Shown one piece after another: positions 1 through 9,044 of a stretch of 50,042 bases of DNA; the stretch's first letter is position 1; the number at the start of each line of letters is the position of its first letter. The position numbers and the translations under genes were made by a program. Source of the DNA: Vibrio scophthalmi LMG 19158 (GTDB lineage: Bacteria > Pseudomonadota > Gammaproteobacteria > Enterobacterales > Vibrionaceae). The stretch covers positions 1 to 50,042 of the forward strand of contig NZ_AFWE01000063.1 in NCBI RefSeq assembly GCF_000222585.1, written 5' to 3'. A model generated the notes under the pieces. It saw only the letters and a program-made list of their open reading frames with translations, did no database searches and was not told the DNA's origin.

Positions 1-1645
1 AAGCTAGGATACTGATCACCTCATTGGGCTTGAACGATCCTTTTTCACTGTCAGACTGGATGCAAATGATGAATTAAGAACCCTAACAATGGCTGAACTT
101 CCTGATAATGTAGAACAACTCAAAGCGATGCTACTCAAGCTTCAGGAAGAGAACTGTGAACTGAAAAAAACAGTTGATACCCAAGCAGAAGAAGTGGTTG
201 AGTTAGAGAATAAAATGCAGCTGCTCATTGAACAGCTCAACCTAAGTAAATCAAAGCGCTTCTCCGCCAAAAGTGAAAAAGAACCGAGAGGTACGTTTAA
301 CGAAGCAGAGCAGCAAAATGCCTTACCTAAAGCCTCTCCAAAGCATCACAAGAAAGGCCGAAAACCATTACCAGCAGAGCTGGATCGTGAAGTTCATCAG
401 CACACACTCAATGCCCCTTACTGCGAATGCTGCAATGAACCTCTACATCAATGCGGTACTGAAGTCTCGGAAGAGCTAAAAATCATCCCTCAAAAGGTCA
501 GCGTCGTGCGCCATGAGCGCACGAAATACGCCTGCCGTCAGTGTGAAAAGACACAAACCAGCAGCAAAATCGTCACCGCCCCTCGACCTGCCAACATGAT
601 CCCGAAAAGCATCGGCCGCCCTGAAGCATTCGCTGCGGTAGTCACGGCCAAATATGTTGACGCCTTGCCGCTGTATCGCCAGGTTGAAATCTTAAAGCGC
701 TCAGATATCGAGTTAAGCCGAGGCACGCTTGCAAACTGGTGTGTTCAACTGGGCAGTAAAGTGACCGTTATCGTTGAAGCAATGAAAGCTCATTTACTGA
801 ATGAAAAACTCATCTGCGCGGATGAAACGACCGTTCAAGTGTTGCGAGAGCAAGAACGCTCAGCACAAAGCAAATCTTATATGTGGGTCTATCGTAGCGG
901 CGAGTTCGCCAAACACCCCGTGGTCATTTACGACTATCAACCAAGTCGTGCAGGACAATGTGTTAAAGACTTCCTTGGTGACTACTCGGGTTACCTACTC
1001 ACCGATGGTTATCAAGCTTATAACGGCCTCGATAATGTCAGCCAAGCGGGGTGCTTAGCACACGTAAGACGAAAATTTACGGATGCACAAAAAGCGCAAC
1101 CGAAGAAGAAATCAGGCCGTATCGAGAAAGCCATCAGCTTTATCGCGAAGTTGTATGGCATTGAACAGGAAGCTAAAGGCTTGAGCGCTGTTGAGAGGCA
1201 ACATCTACGACAACGAAAATCGAAACCCATCTTAGATAAGTTCCATGAGTGGTTGCTGGAAAGCCAAGGAAAAGTATTGCCGAAAAGTCAAATCGGCCTA
1301 GCCATTAATTATACGATTAACCAATGGCCTAAGTTGCTCACTTATCTAGAAGATGGTGACATAAGCATTGATAACAATGTGACAGAGCGAGATATCCGTC
1401 CATTTACAACAGGTCGGAAAAATTGGATGTTCTCAACGTCGGTTGAAGGTGCGACCGCGAGTGCTAACTTGTATAGCTTGGTGATGACGTGTCGTGCAAA
1501 TAACATCAATCCATATTACTACTTCGTGCACTTATTCAAAGTGCTGCCGATGCGATCGCCACAAGATGATCTGACCGATCTTATGCCGTGGGCGCTGGAA
1601 ATCGATGAGGCTGAATAAGGCCTCACTGCTTAATTAGACGCTTAC
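1..1645 (+). mobile_element. IS66-family insertion sequence, right part
   Basis: Carries an intact IS66 tnpC and, 27 bases past its stop codon, the end ttagacgcttac (1634-1645). IS66 elements typically begin GTAAGCG and end CGCTTAC, so I place the right terminus at 1645; an 8-bp target duplication would then be 1646-1653. The left end and the accessory genes tnpA and tnpB lie outside the window, and I could not support a tnpB tail in bases 1-88. The terminus is inferred from the family pattern, since the left repeat cannot be compared here. Confidence 0.75.
89..1618 (+). CDS. tnpC: IS66 family transposase TnpC
   Basis: DDE transposase that cuts and joins IS66 DNA ends. The 509-residue protein has the full family layout: an N-terminal leucine-zipper-like coiled coil (about 8-55), a basic linker, a zinc finger with paired cysteines C112/C115 and C149/C152, and the catalytic core. 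Candidate catalytic acids are D245 (ADETTV), D306 (LLTDGYQAY) and E433 (NNVTERDIRP). The C-terminal IS66 tail (NPYYYFVHLF) is present. The length is normal and no frame is broken, so the protein is probably functional. Bases 1-88 upstream show no clear gene and only a weak ribosome binding site. Transposition also depends on tnpA/tnpB, which are not visible, so the element's activity cannot be judged. Confidence 0.93.
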   Translation: MAELPDNVEQLKAMLLKLQEENCELKKTVDTQAEEVVELENKMQLLIEQLNLSKSKRFSAKSEKEPRGTFNEAEQQNALPKASPKHHKKGRKPLPAELDREVHQHTLNAPYCECCNEPLHQCGTEVSEELKIIPQKVSVVRHERTKYACRQCEKTQTSSKIVTAPRPANMIPKSIGRPEAFAAVVTAKYVDALPLYRQVEILKRSDIELSRGTLANWCVQLGSKVTVIVEAMKAHLLNEKLICADETTVQVLREQERSAQSKSYMWVYRSGEFAKHPVVIYDYQPSRAGQCVKDFLGDYSGYLLTDGYQAYNGLDNVSQAGCLAHVRRKFTDAQKAQPKKKSGRIEKAISFIAKLYGIEQEAKGLSAVERQHLRQRKSKPILDKFHEWLLESQGKVLPKSQIGLAINYTINQWPKLLTYLEDGDISIDNNVTERDIRPFTTGRKNWMFSTSVEGATASANLYSLVMTCRANNINPYYYFVHLFKVLPMRSPQDDLTDLMPWALEIDEAE

Positions 1646-2067
1646 GTTGAAAATGGTGAAAAAATGCATCATTCGAACTCAGGTTTTTGAGTGTTTTCCC
1701 AATAGTCTTTCGGTAAAAAAAAGATCCTTCATGACTCTCTTTTTGTAACTAAAACAATAATTTAGATGGGTTATTATCTCGGTGCTGAGACGAGATTGAG
1801 ACAGTTTTACTTTGTGTTGTTCTTTCCCAATAGGTGAGCCTTTTCAAGGAGCAGACACGCATGTTTGAACTTGTTAAAGCAAGAAACAAGCTTTATGGGG
1901 GGTATTCAACGCAAACGAATGAAGTGTGCGATGGATGTAGACTACTTAAGCAAGGTTCTTGGAGCCCTTGAATGACAGGGATATTCATGCTATGTCCGTG
2001 AGTACCACGCAAGCTCAAACAGCTTCCCATTCATCGCTATTCAATAATAGCGGAAATAAAATAACAA
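1646..2067. other. intergenic region between IS66 and wecA
   Basis: About 420 bases with no long gene. It holds one short ORF at 1861-1971 (listed separately) and otherwise AT-rich sequence. I looked here for a JUMPstart/ops element expected near polysaccharide operons and did not see one. Confidence 0.5.
1861..1971 (+). CDS. short ORF, possible decayed gene start
   Basis: A 36-codon ORF (starts MFELVKARNKLYGGY) preceded by a good ribosome binding site, AGGAG about 9 bases before ATG. Past codon 25 or so another frame stays open as well (residues MDVDYLSKVLGALE), so this may be the 5' end of a larger gene that has decayed or shifted frame. It lies between an IS66 end and convergent wecA. I do not recognise the protein. 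It could also be a chance ORF. Confidence 0.3.
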   Translation: MFELVKARNKLYGGYSTQTNEVCDGCRLLKQGSWSP

Positions 2068-3126
2068 CTATTGGCTGCGCCACTTTCGTAATGCAGAAGT
2101 GATCTTCCAAATGTTACTCAAGACTGCAAGGTAAACAGTAAAACATCCCATGAAGGCATAAAACATAATATATTCCGGTACGCTTATCATTTCCGCATAA
2201 ATGCCAATGCCTGCGTACAGTGACGCGATTGTACAAATGGCTATCAACGTTTGAGTTGAGCTTAAGCCTAAACGTTGGAAAATATGGTGCAAATGCTCGC
2301 GGTCTGGTTTAAATGGAGAGTCACCACGGCGTACTCGGCGGATCATAATTGCTGCCATGTCCATCAATGGTACCGCGATAAGCCATAGTGCGGTTACTGG
2401 TCTTAGTGGGGGATTGGTGCCATTTTGGCTCGAAAGAAGTAAGAACCAAATTACAGTAAAACCGATCAACATACTGCCGGCATCACCCATGAATATTTTT
2501 CGTTTGCGGCCAAATGCGCCTAAGTTAAGCAGAATGTAAGGCACGATGACGATGACGAGCACGATACAAAGGTAAGCAATATTAACTTGGCCATCGTAAG
2601 CCAACATTATCCCGAGCCCACCAAACGTCACAACCGATAACCCACCTAACAAGCCATCAATACCATCGACCATGTTAAACGCGTTGATGGCGCCTACCAC
2701 GGCAAAAATGGTCACCACATACCCAAGCCATCCTAGGTTCACATCTCCACCGCCAAATACGTTGCCAATGGTATGCAGTTCAATATTGCCTAACGTCATC
2801 ATTGCAACTGATAACCCTGCTTGCACAGCAAAGCGAAGCTTAAAACTGATATCAAATTTATCGTCTAGCGCACCCAAAAAGACCAAAATAAGAATGCATC
2901 CAGCATATAGGTGAACATTAGGGATTATGTTTTGATTGTTAAATAAAAAATACAGCAGGGATATGCAAATGGAGATACCTCCGACAAGGGGGATCGAACC
3001 ATTATGGAATTTACGTTCGTTAGGTTTATCGACCAAACCAATTTTTTTCGCCATCTTACGCAGTAAAAATAGGGAGGTTAAAGAAAAAAAGAATAGAAAC
3101 GCTAAGTCGATAAAGGGGATGAACAC
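2068..3126 (-). CDS. wecA: undecaprenyl-phosphate GlcNAc-1-phosphate transferase (WecA type)
   Basis: Inner-membrane enzyme of the WecA/MraY/TagO family that transfers a sugar-1-phosphate (normally GlcNAc) from the UDP-sugar to undecaprenyl phosphate, the first membrane step of O-antigen, enterobacterial common antigen or capsule assembly. The 352-residue polytopic protein keeps all hallmark motifs: the conserved KPNERKFH region (about 34-41), the Mg-binding DD at 88-89, NMVDGIDGL at 151-159, GDAGS at 214-218 and the HLHH sugar-recognition motif at 278-281. Its length is close to E. coli WecA (367). It lies 148 bases downstream of an rmlB remnant on the same strand, so it is the surviving last gene of a polysaccharide locus. 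The exact sugar substrate cannot be read from sequence. Confidence 0.88.
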   Translation of the reverse strand: MFIPFIDLAFLFFFSLTSLFLLRKMAKKIGLVDKPNERKFHNGSIPLVGGISICISLLYFLFNNQNIIPNVHLYAGCILILVFLGALDDKFDISFKLRFAVQAGLSVAMMTLGNIELHTIGNVFGGGDVNLGWLGYVVTIFAVVGAINAFNMVDGIDGLLGGLSVVTFGGLGIMLAYDGQVNIAYLCIVLVIVIVPYILLNLGAFGRKRKIFMGDAGSMLIGFTVIWFLLLSSQNGTNPPLRPVTALWLIAVPLMDMAAIMIRRVRRGDSPFKPDREHLHHIFQRLGLSSTQTLIAICTIASLYAGIGIYAEMISVPEYIMFYAFMGCFTVYLAVLSNIWKITSALRKWRSQ

Positions 3127-3274
3127 AATATTAAGCCTGTAATGACAGTATGTTTATGATGAGCAGCGCATATCTTAGAAGAAAGCTTGCCTTGAATAAA
3201 GAGCCATCAGATGTAAAGTAGAAAAATCTCAGAATTATGTAATTGAGTTATCTTATTTATATCTACCTTTTTTA

Positions 3275-3457
3275 TCAATGCCTTGATTTTTCAATAAAGT
3301 ATTGGGTTTGCTGCCAACCTAAGGATTCAAGCTTTGTTGAGTTTATCGCATAGCGTTGGTCATGTCCTTCTCGATCTTTGACAAACGTGATGAGAGAAGA
3401 ATGCGGGGCGAATCTGGGCGCACAAACAATAAGGTTGCAATCGCAGCTTGCGGATCG
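3275..3457 (-). pseudogene. rmlB: C-terminal remnant of dTDP-glucose 4,6-dehydratase
   Basis: On the minus strand a frame open from 3457 to a TGA at 3275 encodes a tail containing LITFVKDREGHDQRYAINST, followed by KLESLGW. This is the conserved C-terminal region of RmlB (family pattern F-V-x-D-R-x-G-H-D-x-R-Y-A-I, then ELGW), which makes dTDP-4-keto-6-deoxyglucose for rhamnose and related sugars. Only about the last 45 residues look RmlB-like (about 3275-3415). The catalytic YxxxK and NAD-binding parts are missing. An overlapping frame (3343-3537) covers the same DNA and is partly a shadow of it. Confidence 0.72.
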
Positions 3458-3785
3458 TCATGAATACAAAGGGAAATAGCGTGTTTTGACGCATTGGGGT
3501 TAAGCTTTAGAACATCGAACGTGGGGGGCGGCTGCAATAACCAATAGCGTTCTGGGTTAGGAGAGGGCGAAACGTGTAGGGTTCGCGCAACAAAATCACG
3601 AGTTGTTCATCAGACAAAAGCGACAAGGCATCACCAGTGCGTAATGTAAACGTGTCGAGTTCAATCAACGATAGCGTCAATGGATGATAATCATAATGAA
3701 CTTGCTTGAGTAAACGTGACTTTGAACGAGAAATAGGCAGATCCTTTATATTGTATTGAGTCGAGGTTTTAGGTTGTTTTTTCAT
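3410..3785 (-). pseudogene. frame-broken unrecognised ORF
   Basis: The minus-strand frame from ATG 3785 (starts MKKQPKTSTQYNIKDL) runs about 78 codons with protein-like composition, then enters a short tail and stops at 3507. The next frame continues from about 3570 as PNPERYWLLQPPPTFDVLKL and runs into the rmlB remnant. The simplest reading is one gene broken by a frameshift near 3560-3575 and then cut by fusion to rmlB debris. I do not recognise the family. Confidence 0.4.
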
Positions 3786-4333
3786 GGCAGCGATAAAGGC
3801 TGAATATTTGTTTAATATCCGTCGCTAAAGCTGAAGTCGAAGCCCCTATCTATTTTCTACTGTCTTCGCCGTCAAAATAGACGGGGTGTTTGCAATAAAC
3901 AGGCTAATTTTGCGATTTAATGGGAACCGTTGTTTTAGATGCTCTACTCGGGAGCGATTCTTAACTATAGGACCGAGACAAACGCTTGGTTTATACTCTA
4001 AGTTGTTCATGGTTCCTTTTTGGCCTATTTTTCATGCCCTAACTAGATAAGCTCTTTTGTGAGTGAGGCGCACTGCGGTGCAAACTGTCTCAAACGCTCC
4101 TCAATCGCCACGATGGTATCTCAGGGCAAAACGCCCATCTCTGCAAGTCTCTTATTTTTTTAGGGTTTTCGGGTTGAGTGAAAATTGCCCTAAGGCACTA
4201 CAAGCTTTGGGCTTTTCGGCTTATGGTGTGGCAATGCATTCGTTATATTGCTCTCTCAATGTGAAACTCAAAAACCTGTGTCAGCCGCGGTTGGATTGTC
4301 ACCACGCGGTGGTCCGTCACTCGCGAAAAAGCC
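3786..4333. other. accessory stretch without a recognised gene
   Basis: About 550 bases at the edge of the polysaccharide locus. One plus-strand ORF (4063-4356, 97 codons, centre FFRVFGLSENCPKALQALGF) covers much of it and overlaps the tail of the next minus-strand ORF. It has no ribosome binding site I trust and I do not recognise it. Nothing else is supported. Confidence 0.4.
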
Positions 4334-4801
4334 CTACTGTAAAAACCGCTCAATAGAGCGCACTTTCCGTAAATGACTCAGTTGTTCAGATAGAAGAAGG
4401 GAGTGATCAGCATCGAGCCCCAAAAGGAGAACCGGAAAAGCTCGCATCATCTCACCAACCAATTGTTCGACACTGCCGTGATGTTGTAATCGCCACAGCA
4501 TATATAGCCAAAAGATGCGCAGATTAGGTGCTTGATCCCATGCGTCCAAATAATCCCAATTGTATTGGGTGGCGGCCGCGTCGAGCATAGGCTTGAAGAA
4601 AGCGTGAAGTCTGTCCGATTGATATTGCTTTTGCGTGGCTTTCTTGACATGCCAGCGTCCGCTACGCAGATAAATGATCCCCGCAATCTCGGCAAGCACA
4701 CGGGTATAATGCAGGGCATTGAAGGCATCTTCATTCGTGCCCGCATACTCGTTGATGCTGATCGGCGTATTAAATTGCGCGACCGCGAATAGGGGCAGCA
4801 A
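4334..4801 (-). CDS. hypothetical protein, probably a C-terminal fragment
   Basis: A 155-residue ORF 37 bases downstream of pssA on the same strand, with a TTG start and no clear ribosome binding site. The sequence looks like a real helical protein (segments IAGIIYLRSGRWHVKKAT, YNWDYLDAWDQ, FPVLLLGLD). The order 'short beta hairpin with basic residues, then FxxxF..NWDYLD, then AFP' loosely resembles the C-terminal region of some pRiA4b ORF-3-like proteins, but this is a weak impression. If so, the N-terminal half is missing and this is a remnant. Function unknown. Confidence 0.4.
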   Translation of the reverse strand: MLPLFAVAQFNTPISINEYAGTNEDAFNALHYTRVLAEIAGIIYLRSGRWHVKKATQKQYQSDRLHAFFKPMLDAAATQYNWDYLDAWDQAPNLRIFWLYMLWRLQHHGSVEQLVGEMMRAFPVLLLGLDADHSLLLSEQLSHLRKVRSIERFLQ

Positions 4802-4838
4802 TGCGCTGGCTTATTTGACTAACTTTGTCCTTAAAACC

Positions 4839-6179
4839 TTACAAAATCTGCTTCAGTACACGATCAACTTTGACTCGAGTGATCTTACGCATTAATTTTT
4901 GCACTACTACTGGGTAGTCTTCTAGTTTCTCTAATTGTTTGTAGGTACAAATCAATTGAGTATGTTGAAGAATATTCTCTACTTCATGTTCAAACTTTTC
5001 CGTCAGATGATGGAAGTCATCTTGTACCAAAATCGCGTTTTCTAGGTCGAGTTTCCATGCGCGAGGGTTAAGATTGTTACCCGTAAGCAACATGTAACGT
5101 TTGTCGACCCAAATACCTTTTAGGTGGAAGCTGTTGGCATCGTGCTTCCATAGATGAATCGATAGCTGACGGCTAGCAATATGTGCTTCATTTGCTTTAG
5201 CAAATTGACGTAGGTTACGTTCATACAGGTAGGGTAAGCCACCGATGGTTTTGAACTCTTGTTCCGGTGAAATATAGAAATCGTTCGCTGTTTTATCACC
5301 AACGATGATGGTCACTTTAACTCCACGTTTGATGGCTCTGCGAATCTGTTTCGCGATGCTGCGAGGGAAATTAAAGTAAGGCGTACAAATGAAGATTTCA
5401 TCTTGAGCTAAAGCCAGTAGATTATTAATGCTCTGGTTAAGCTTGTTACGTTTTTTACCCACACCGACCAGCGGGGTTACCGCCACTTGCTCACTTGTTG
5501 GAGTTTGGTGTTCAAATTTGTAGGCTGCTTTGGCGAGAGATGCTCGCAGTTGGCGAATGCTGGTTTTAATCTCTTTGGTTTCAGGTTTCGCCGGACAAGC
5601 AAGATTGTAAACTGCTGGGTGGGCAATGATCTCTTGTTGTATAAATTGCACCATGCTGTTTGCCAGTTCCGGGTTGGTCATTACATGGTAGCGGTCAAAG
5701 CGGTAACGATCTTGGTAGTTAAGATAGATATTATTTAAACTGGCTCCACTGTAGATCACGGTATCGTCAACAATGAAACCTTTAAGGTGAAGTACACCAA
5801 ATACTTCTTTGCCGCGAACCGGAACACCATAGACGGGCACTTTGTGTTCGTATTGTTCAGAAAAGGCTTGATACATACCCGCATTGGTTTGTGTCGCTGC
5901 TGCGCCAATCAAGCCGCGTTGTGCTCGGTGCCAATCGACACAGACATTGATGTCTAAGCCTGGGTTTCTTTGTTTAGCGTGATAAAGCTCGGTCAAGATT
6001 TCACGGCCAGCTTCATCGTCTTCAAGATACAATGCGACCAAGTAGATGCGTTTTGTCGCTTGGCGAATTTCCTGAATTAAACGTGTGCGAAAATCTACAG
6101 CAGAGTACAACACGTCGAAATCAGCGGGATTTTGCGCAAGAGTAGGTAGATGTTGCAAAGAATACCTGTTAGCGATCAT
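4839..6179 (-). CDS. pssA: CDP-diacylglycerol--serine O-phosphatidyltransferase
   Basis: Makes phosphatidylserine from CDP-diacylglycerol and L-serine, the committed step to phosphatidylethanolamine, at the inner face of the cytoplasmic membrane. The 446 residues match the Gram-negative PssA of the phospholipase D superfamily (E. coli 451). Both HKD motifs are visible: H131-x-K133-(x4)-D138 in VLHLKGFIVDD and H352-x-K354-(x4)-D359 in FHLKGIWVDK, each followed by the expected S/T-G-x-N (YSGASLNN, LTGNNLN). The C-terminal basic helix that helps membrane association is present. Upstream bases 6180-6430 show no clear promoter or operator. Confidence 0.95.
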   Translation of the reverse strand: MIANRYSLQHLPTLAQNPADFDVLYSAVDFRTRLIQEIRQATKRIYLVALYLEDDEAGREILTELYHAKQRNPGLDINVCVDWHRAQRGLIGAAATQTNAGMYQAFSEQYEHKVPVYGVPVRGKEVFGVLHLKGFIVDDTVIYSGASLNNIYLNYQDRYRFDRYHVMTNPELANSMVQFIQQEIIAHPAVYNLACPAKPETKEIKTSIRQLRASLAKAAYKFEHQTPTSEQVAVTPLVGVGKKRNKLNQSINNLLALAQDEIFICTPYFNFPRSIAKQIRRAIKRGVKVTIIVGDKTANDFYISPEQEFKTIGGLPYLYERNLRQFAKANEAHIASRQLSIHLWKHDANSFHLKGIWVDKRYMLLTGNNLNPRAWKLDLENAILVQDDFHHLTEKFEHEVENILQHTQLICTYKQLEKLEDYPVVVQKLMRKITRVKVDRVLKQIL

Positions 6180-6430
6180 ATGGAATGATTAACCTCAAAA
6201 ATGGCAACAAAAGCGTCAGCCAAAACTAAGCAGAAGACGGATATTAGCAAACCTCAGCCGCCTATTACCAGAAATGGCGCAAATTTCATAAAAAACAACT
6301 TAATCAAACCTGTTTAAAAATAGAGAATTCAGAAGCTTGTCACTGGGACCAATTCAAAGGTTGTCATGTAGTGTCATCACCTGTGATTACTTCCAGTGTG
6401 GTGAGTTTTTAATTGAGTTCTTTGCTCTAT

Positions 6431-6886
6431 TTAAATGACGTCATTTGGGGATGTGGTTTTGGGGATGCGGTAGTGCATTGGAATCAACGCTTTTCCACTA
6501 CTAATGTAGCGCGTAAATAACTGACTTAAACCATTGGGTAGCTGTTCCTCTCGCAGAGTTATAAATCCATGTTGTTGATAAAACTCTTCTAAATGTGGGT
6601 AAGCGAAGCAGAAGGTTCGGCTATTACAAACAGTTTGCTGGCAGTAGTTCAATAATTGATGGCCAAAACCGTGAGCACGCTGCTCTGGTATTACTAGCAT
6701 TCCAGTGAGTAGCTGATATTGCTCGATAGGGCGAAAACGTACCACACAAACCAGTTGGTTGTTTTGATAACCGACGATGGTTGCTTCATTCTTTTTAGCT
6801 TTGCCAGACGGATAGTGGGCTTTATATAAACGCGAGACTAGTGGCAATTTTATCGGGTCAAGCATTTCGATTCGCAGATCGTGCAT
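6431..6886 (-). CDS. GNAT family N-acetyltransferase
   Basis: A 151-residue acetyl-CoA-dependent acyltransferase of the GNAT fold. The acetyl-CoA binding motif A is seen in VIPEQRAHGFGHQLLNY (about 76-92), preceded by the usual beta strands (VGYQNNQLVCVVRFRP) and followed by a motif B-like stretch (YPHLEEFYQQHGF) in which a tyrosine and the QHGF turn are typical of the family. The substrate cannot be predicted. It is divergent from murB, with 73 bases between its start and the preferred murB start, so the two promoters must share that gap. Confidence 0.8.
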   Translation of the reverse strand: MHDLRIEMLDPIKLPLVSRLYKAHYPSGKAKKNEATIVGYQNNQLVCVVRFRPIEQYQLLTGMLVIPEQRAHGFGHQLLNYCQQTVCNSRTFCFAYPHLEEFYQQHGFITLREEQLPNGLSQLFTRYISSGKALIPMHYRIPKTTSPNDVI

Positions 6887-6959
6887 TCTCTATCCACTCA
6901 TATCTATGTAGAATGGTGGCAGTGTAAATGACTTAACTTGCTTGATGCAATCAAATCCC

Positions 6960-8006
6960 ATGCAAATACAAACTAATGCTAGCTTGCGCTCTTACCATAC
7001 GTTTTCAATTGAGCAGTCTTGTGACGTGCTCGTCGAAGCATCATCGATTGAAGATATTCAACACTGTTATACTAGTCATCAATGGCAAGCGTTGCCTAAG
7101 TTGATGTTGGGTAAGGGCAGTAATATGCTATTTACCGAACCCTTTCAAGGCTTGGTGATATTGAATCGATTATTTGGAATAAGAGTAACCGAGAGTACTG
7201 AGTGCTGGCATCTGCATGTGGCAGGTGGTGAAGATTGGCCTAACTTCGTCAAGTGGAGTGTTGAGCAAGGTTATTTGGGATTAGAGAACCTTGCATTAAT
7301 TCCAGGCTGTGTTGGCTCGGCTCCGATTCAAAACATTGGTGCTTATGGCCGGGAGCTTAAAGATGTATGTGAATATGTTGATGTACTTGATTTAGAGAGC
7401 TCTGAGGTCAAGCGTTTGAGTGCGCACGAGTGTCTCTTTGGTTATCGTGACTCGATTTTTAAACACGCTTTGTATGGAAAAGCGATTATTGTCGCGGTTG
7501 GTTTCAAGTTGGACAAAGATTGGACACCACAAATCGCCTATGGTCCGTTGAGTCAGTTCGAAGTAACCAGCGTTTCAGCGAAAGAAATATTTGAAACGGT
7601 TTGTCAGGTTCGAATGGATAAGCTGCCAGATCCAAGTGTCACGGGTAATGCCGGAAGTTTCTTTAAAAATCCGGTGATATCAAAACAACAGTATCAATGC
7701 TTGCTAGAAAAGTATCCTGCAATCGTTGCTTATGAAGTAGAAGATGGAATGAAACTCGCGGCGGGGTGGTTAATTGATCGCTGTGATTTAAAAGGTTTTA
7801 CTCTTGGCGGTGCCCAAGTCCACGCTAATCAGGCACTCGTTCTGGTTAATAAAGGGAATGCCACTGCGCAAGATGTGATTAATTTGGCTGATCATGTACG
7901 TCAAACCGTGTGGAATAAATACGGCATCGAGCTTGAGCACGAGGTGCGTTTTATGGGGGCTACACATGAAACAAACTTACAGACATTGCGAGGTGGATTG
8001 AAGTGA
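6960..8006 (+). CDS. murB: UDP-N-acetylmuramate dehydrogenase
   Basis: FAD/NADPH enzyme that reduces UDP-GlcNAc-enolpyruvate to UDP-MurNAc in peptidoglycan precursor synthesis. The N-terminal FAD fold has GKGSNML and the NIGAYGRE loop. The C-terminal domain has the catalytic serine in GNAGSFFKNP and a glutamate in LEHEVRF. The frame can start at TTG 6942, ATG 6945 or ATG 6960. I chose 6960 (starts MQIQTNASLRSYHTF) because that is where MurB similarity begins and it gives 348 residues, near E. coli's 342; no ribosome binding site decides it. Its TGA overlaps the GTG start of birA by 4 bases, so the pair is translationally coupled. Confidence 0.93.
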   Translation: MQIQTNASLRSYHTFSIEQSCDVLVEASSIEDIQHCYTSHQWQALPKLMLGKGSNMLFTEPFQGLVILNRLFGIRVTESTECWHLHVAGGEDWPNFVKWSVEQGYLGLENLALIPGCVGSAPIQNIGAYGRELKDVCEYVDVLDLESSEVKRLSAHECLFGYRDSIFKHALYGKAIIVAVGFKLDKDWTPQIAYGPLSQFEVTSVSAKEIFETVCQVRMDKLPDPSVTGNAGSFFKNPVISKQQYQCLLEKYPAIVAYEVEDGMKLAAGWLIDRCDLKGFTLGGAQVHANQALVLVNKGNATAQDVINLADHVRQTVWNKYGIELEHEVRFMGATHETNLQTLRGGLK

Positions 8007-8959
8007 AGGAGCACGCAGTTAAATTAGCCATTCTTGATATGTTGAGTGATGGGCATTTTCACTCTGGTGAAGAGCTCGGTGATCAGCTTGAGATCTCTCG
8101 CGCCGCAGTGAGCAAACATATCAAAGGTATTCAGGCTTGGGGAGTTGATATCTTTAGCGTTCAAGGCAAAGGCTACAAGCTGGCAGATTCAATGCAATTG
8201 TTGAATCAACAACAACTGCAAAACAGTGTGGATGTTCCGGTGGAACTGATTCCGGTAATTGGCTCTACGAACCAATATCTGATGGATAGAATTGGTTTAC
8301 TGCAATCCGGTTCGGTTTGTATTGCGGAGTATCAAAGTCAAGGGCGCGGTCGCAGAGGTCGAGAATGGGTTTCGCCATTTGGTTGTAATCTTTATCTTTC
8401 GATGTATTGGCGTTTAGAGGCCGGTATGGCGGGGGCGATGGGGCTCAGTTTAGTGGTTGGTGTTGCCATTGTTGAAGCTTTAGAAAAGATCGGAATTGAA
8501 GGGATCAAACTGAAATGGCCCAACGATCTCTATTTTTACGACAAAAAATTAGCGGGAATTTTAGTTGAAATGTCAGGCCAAGCAGGGGCTGCTGCCCATC
8601 TTGTTATTGGTATGGGCATGAATCTAAAAATGGCCGCAAGCACACAAGGAATTACTCAACCCTGGTCGTGTTTGTCTGATGTTACAGAGTCGGCTATCGA
8701 TCGTAATCAACTGGCTACGACGCTGATTAATACTCTTCAAACCGCCTTATCAGAATATGAGATACACGGAATGCAAGGATTTGTAGAGCGCTGGAATCGG
8801 CTTGATAATTACCTTGGCCGTGAGGTGCGTTTGATCATGGGAGCGCGAGAGGTGAGCGGTATTTCTTGTGGTATCAATGAGCAAGGTGCGGTACTCATTC
8901 GAACTAACAGTGGATTAGAAACCTATATTGGTGGTGAAATTTCGCTAAGAGGAATGTAG
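8003..8959 (+). CDS. birA: biotin--[acetyl-CoA-carboxylase] ligase / biotin operon repressor
   Basis: Activates biotin as biotinyl-AMP and attaches it to the carboxyl carrier protein of acetyl-CoA carboxylase. In this long form it also represses biotin synthesis genes. The 318 residues (E. coli 321) have an N-terminal winged helix (about 5-60, with SRAAVSKHIKGIQAWG), the ligase core with the biotinyl-AMP loop GRGRRGREW (about 114-122) and KWPNDLYF, and a C-terminal SH3-like domain. The start is GTG within the murB stop. The presence of the HTH implies it still regulates bio genes elsewhere. Confidence 0.94.
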   Translation: MKEHAVKLAILDMLSDGHFHSGEELGDQLEISRAAVSKHIKGIQAWGVDIFSVQGKGYKLADSMQLLNQQQLQNSVDVPVELIPVIGSTNQYLMDRIGLLQSGSVCIAEYQSQGRGRRGREWVSPFGCNLYLSMYWRLEAGMAGAMGLSLVVGVAIVEALEKIGIEGIKLKWPNDLYFYDKKLAGILVEMSGQAGAAAHLVIGMGMNLKMAASTQGITQPWSCLSDVTESAIDRNQLATTLINTLQTALSEYEIHGMQGFVERWNRLDNYLGREVRLIMGAREVSGISCGINEQGAVLIRTNSGLETYIGGEISLRGM

Positions 8960-9044
8960 TCTCAAATGTGAGACAAGGAATCGTCACAAACCCAGTACTT
9001 ATGAACTAGGCTCAATATAGTGAGTAAGTTGATGTGAGTGTGTT

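Noticed and set aside
3343-3537. 64-codon minus-strand ORF with TTG start
   Set aside because: Its lower half covers the rmlB remnant in the wrong frame; only the upper part may belong to the broken ORF above.
8959-8974. Small hairpin gtctca / tgagac right after birA
   Set aside because: Six pairs and no T run; too weak to call a terminator.
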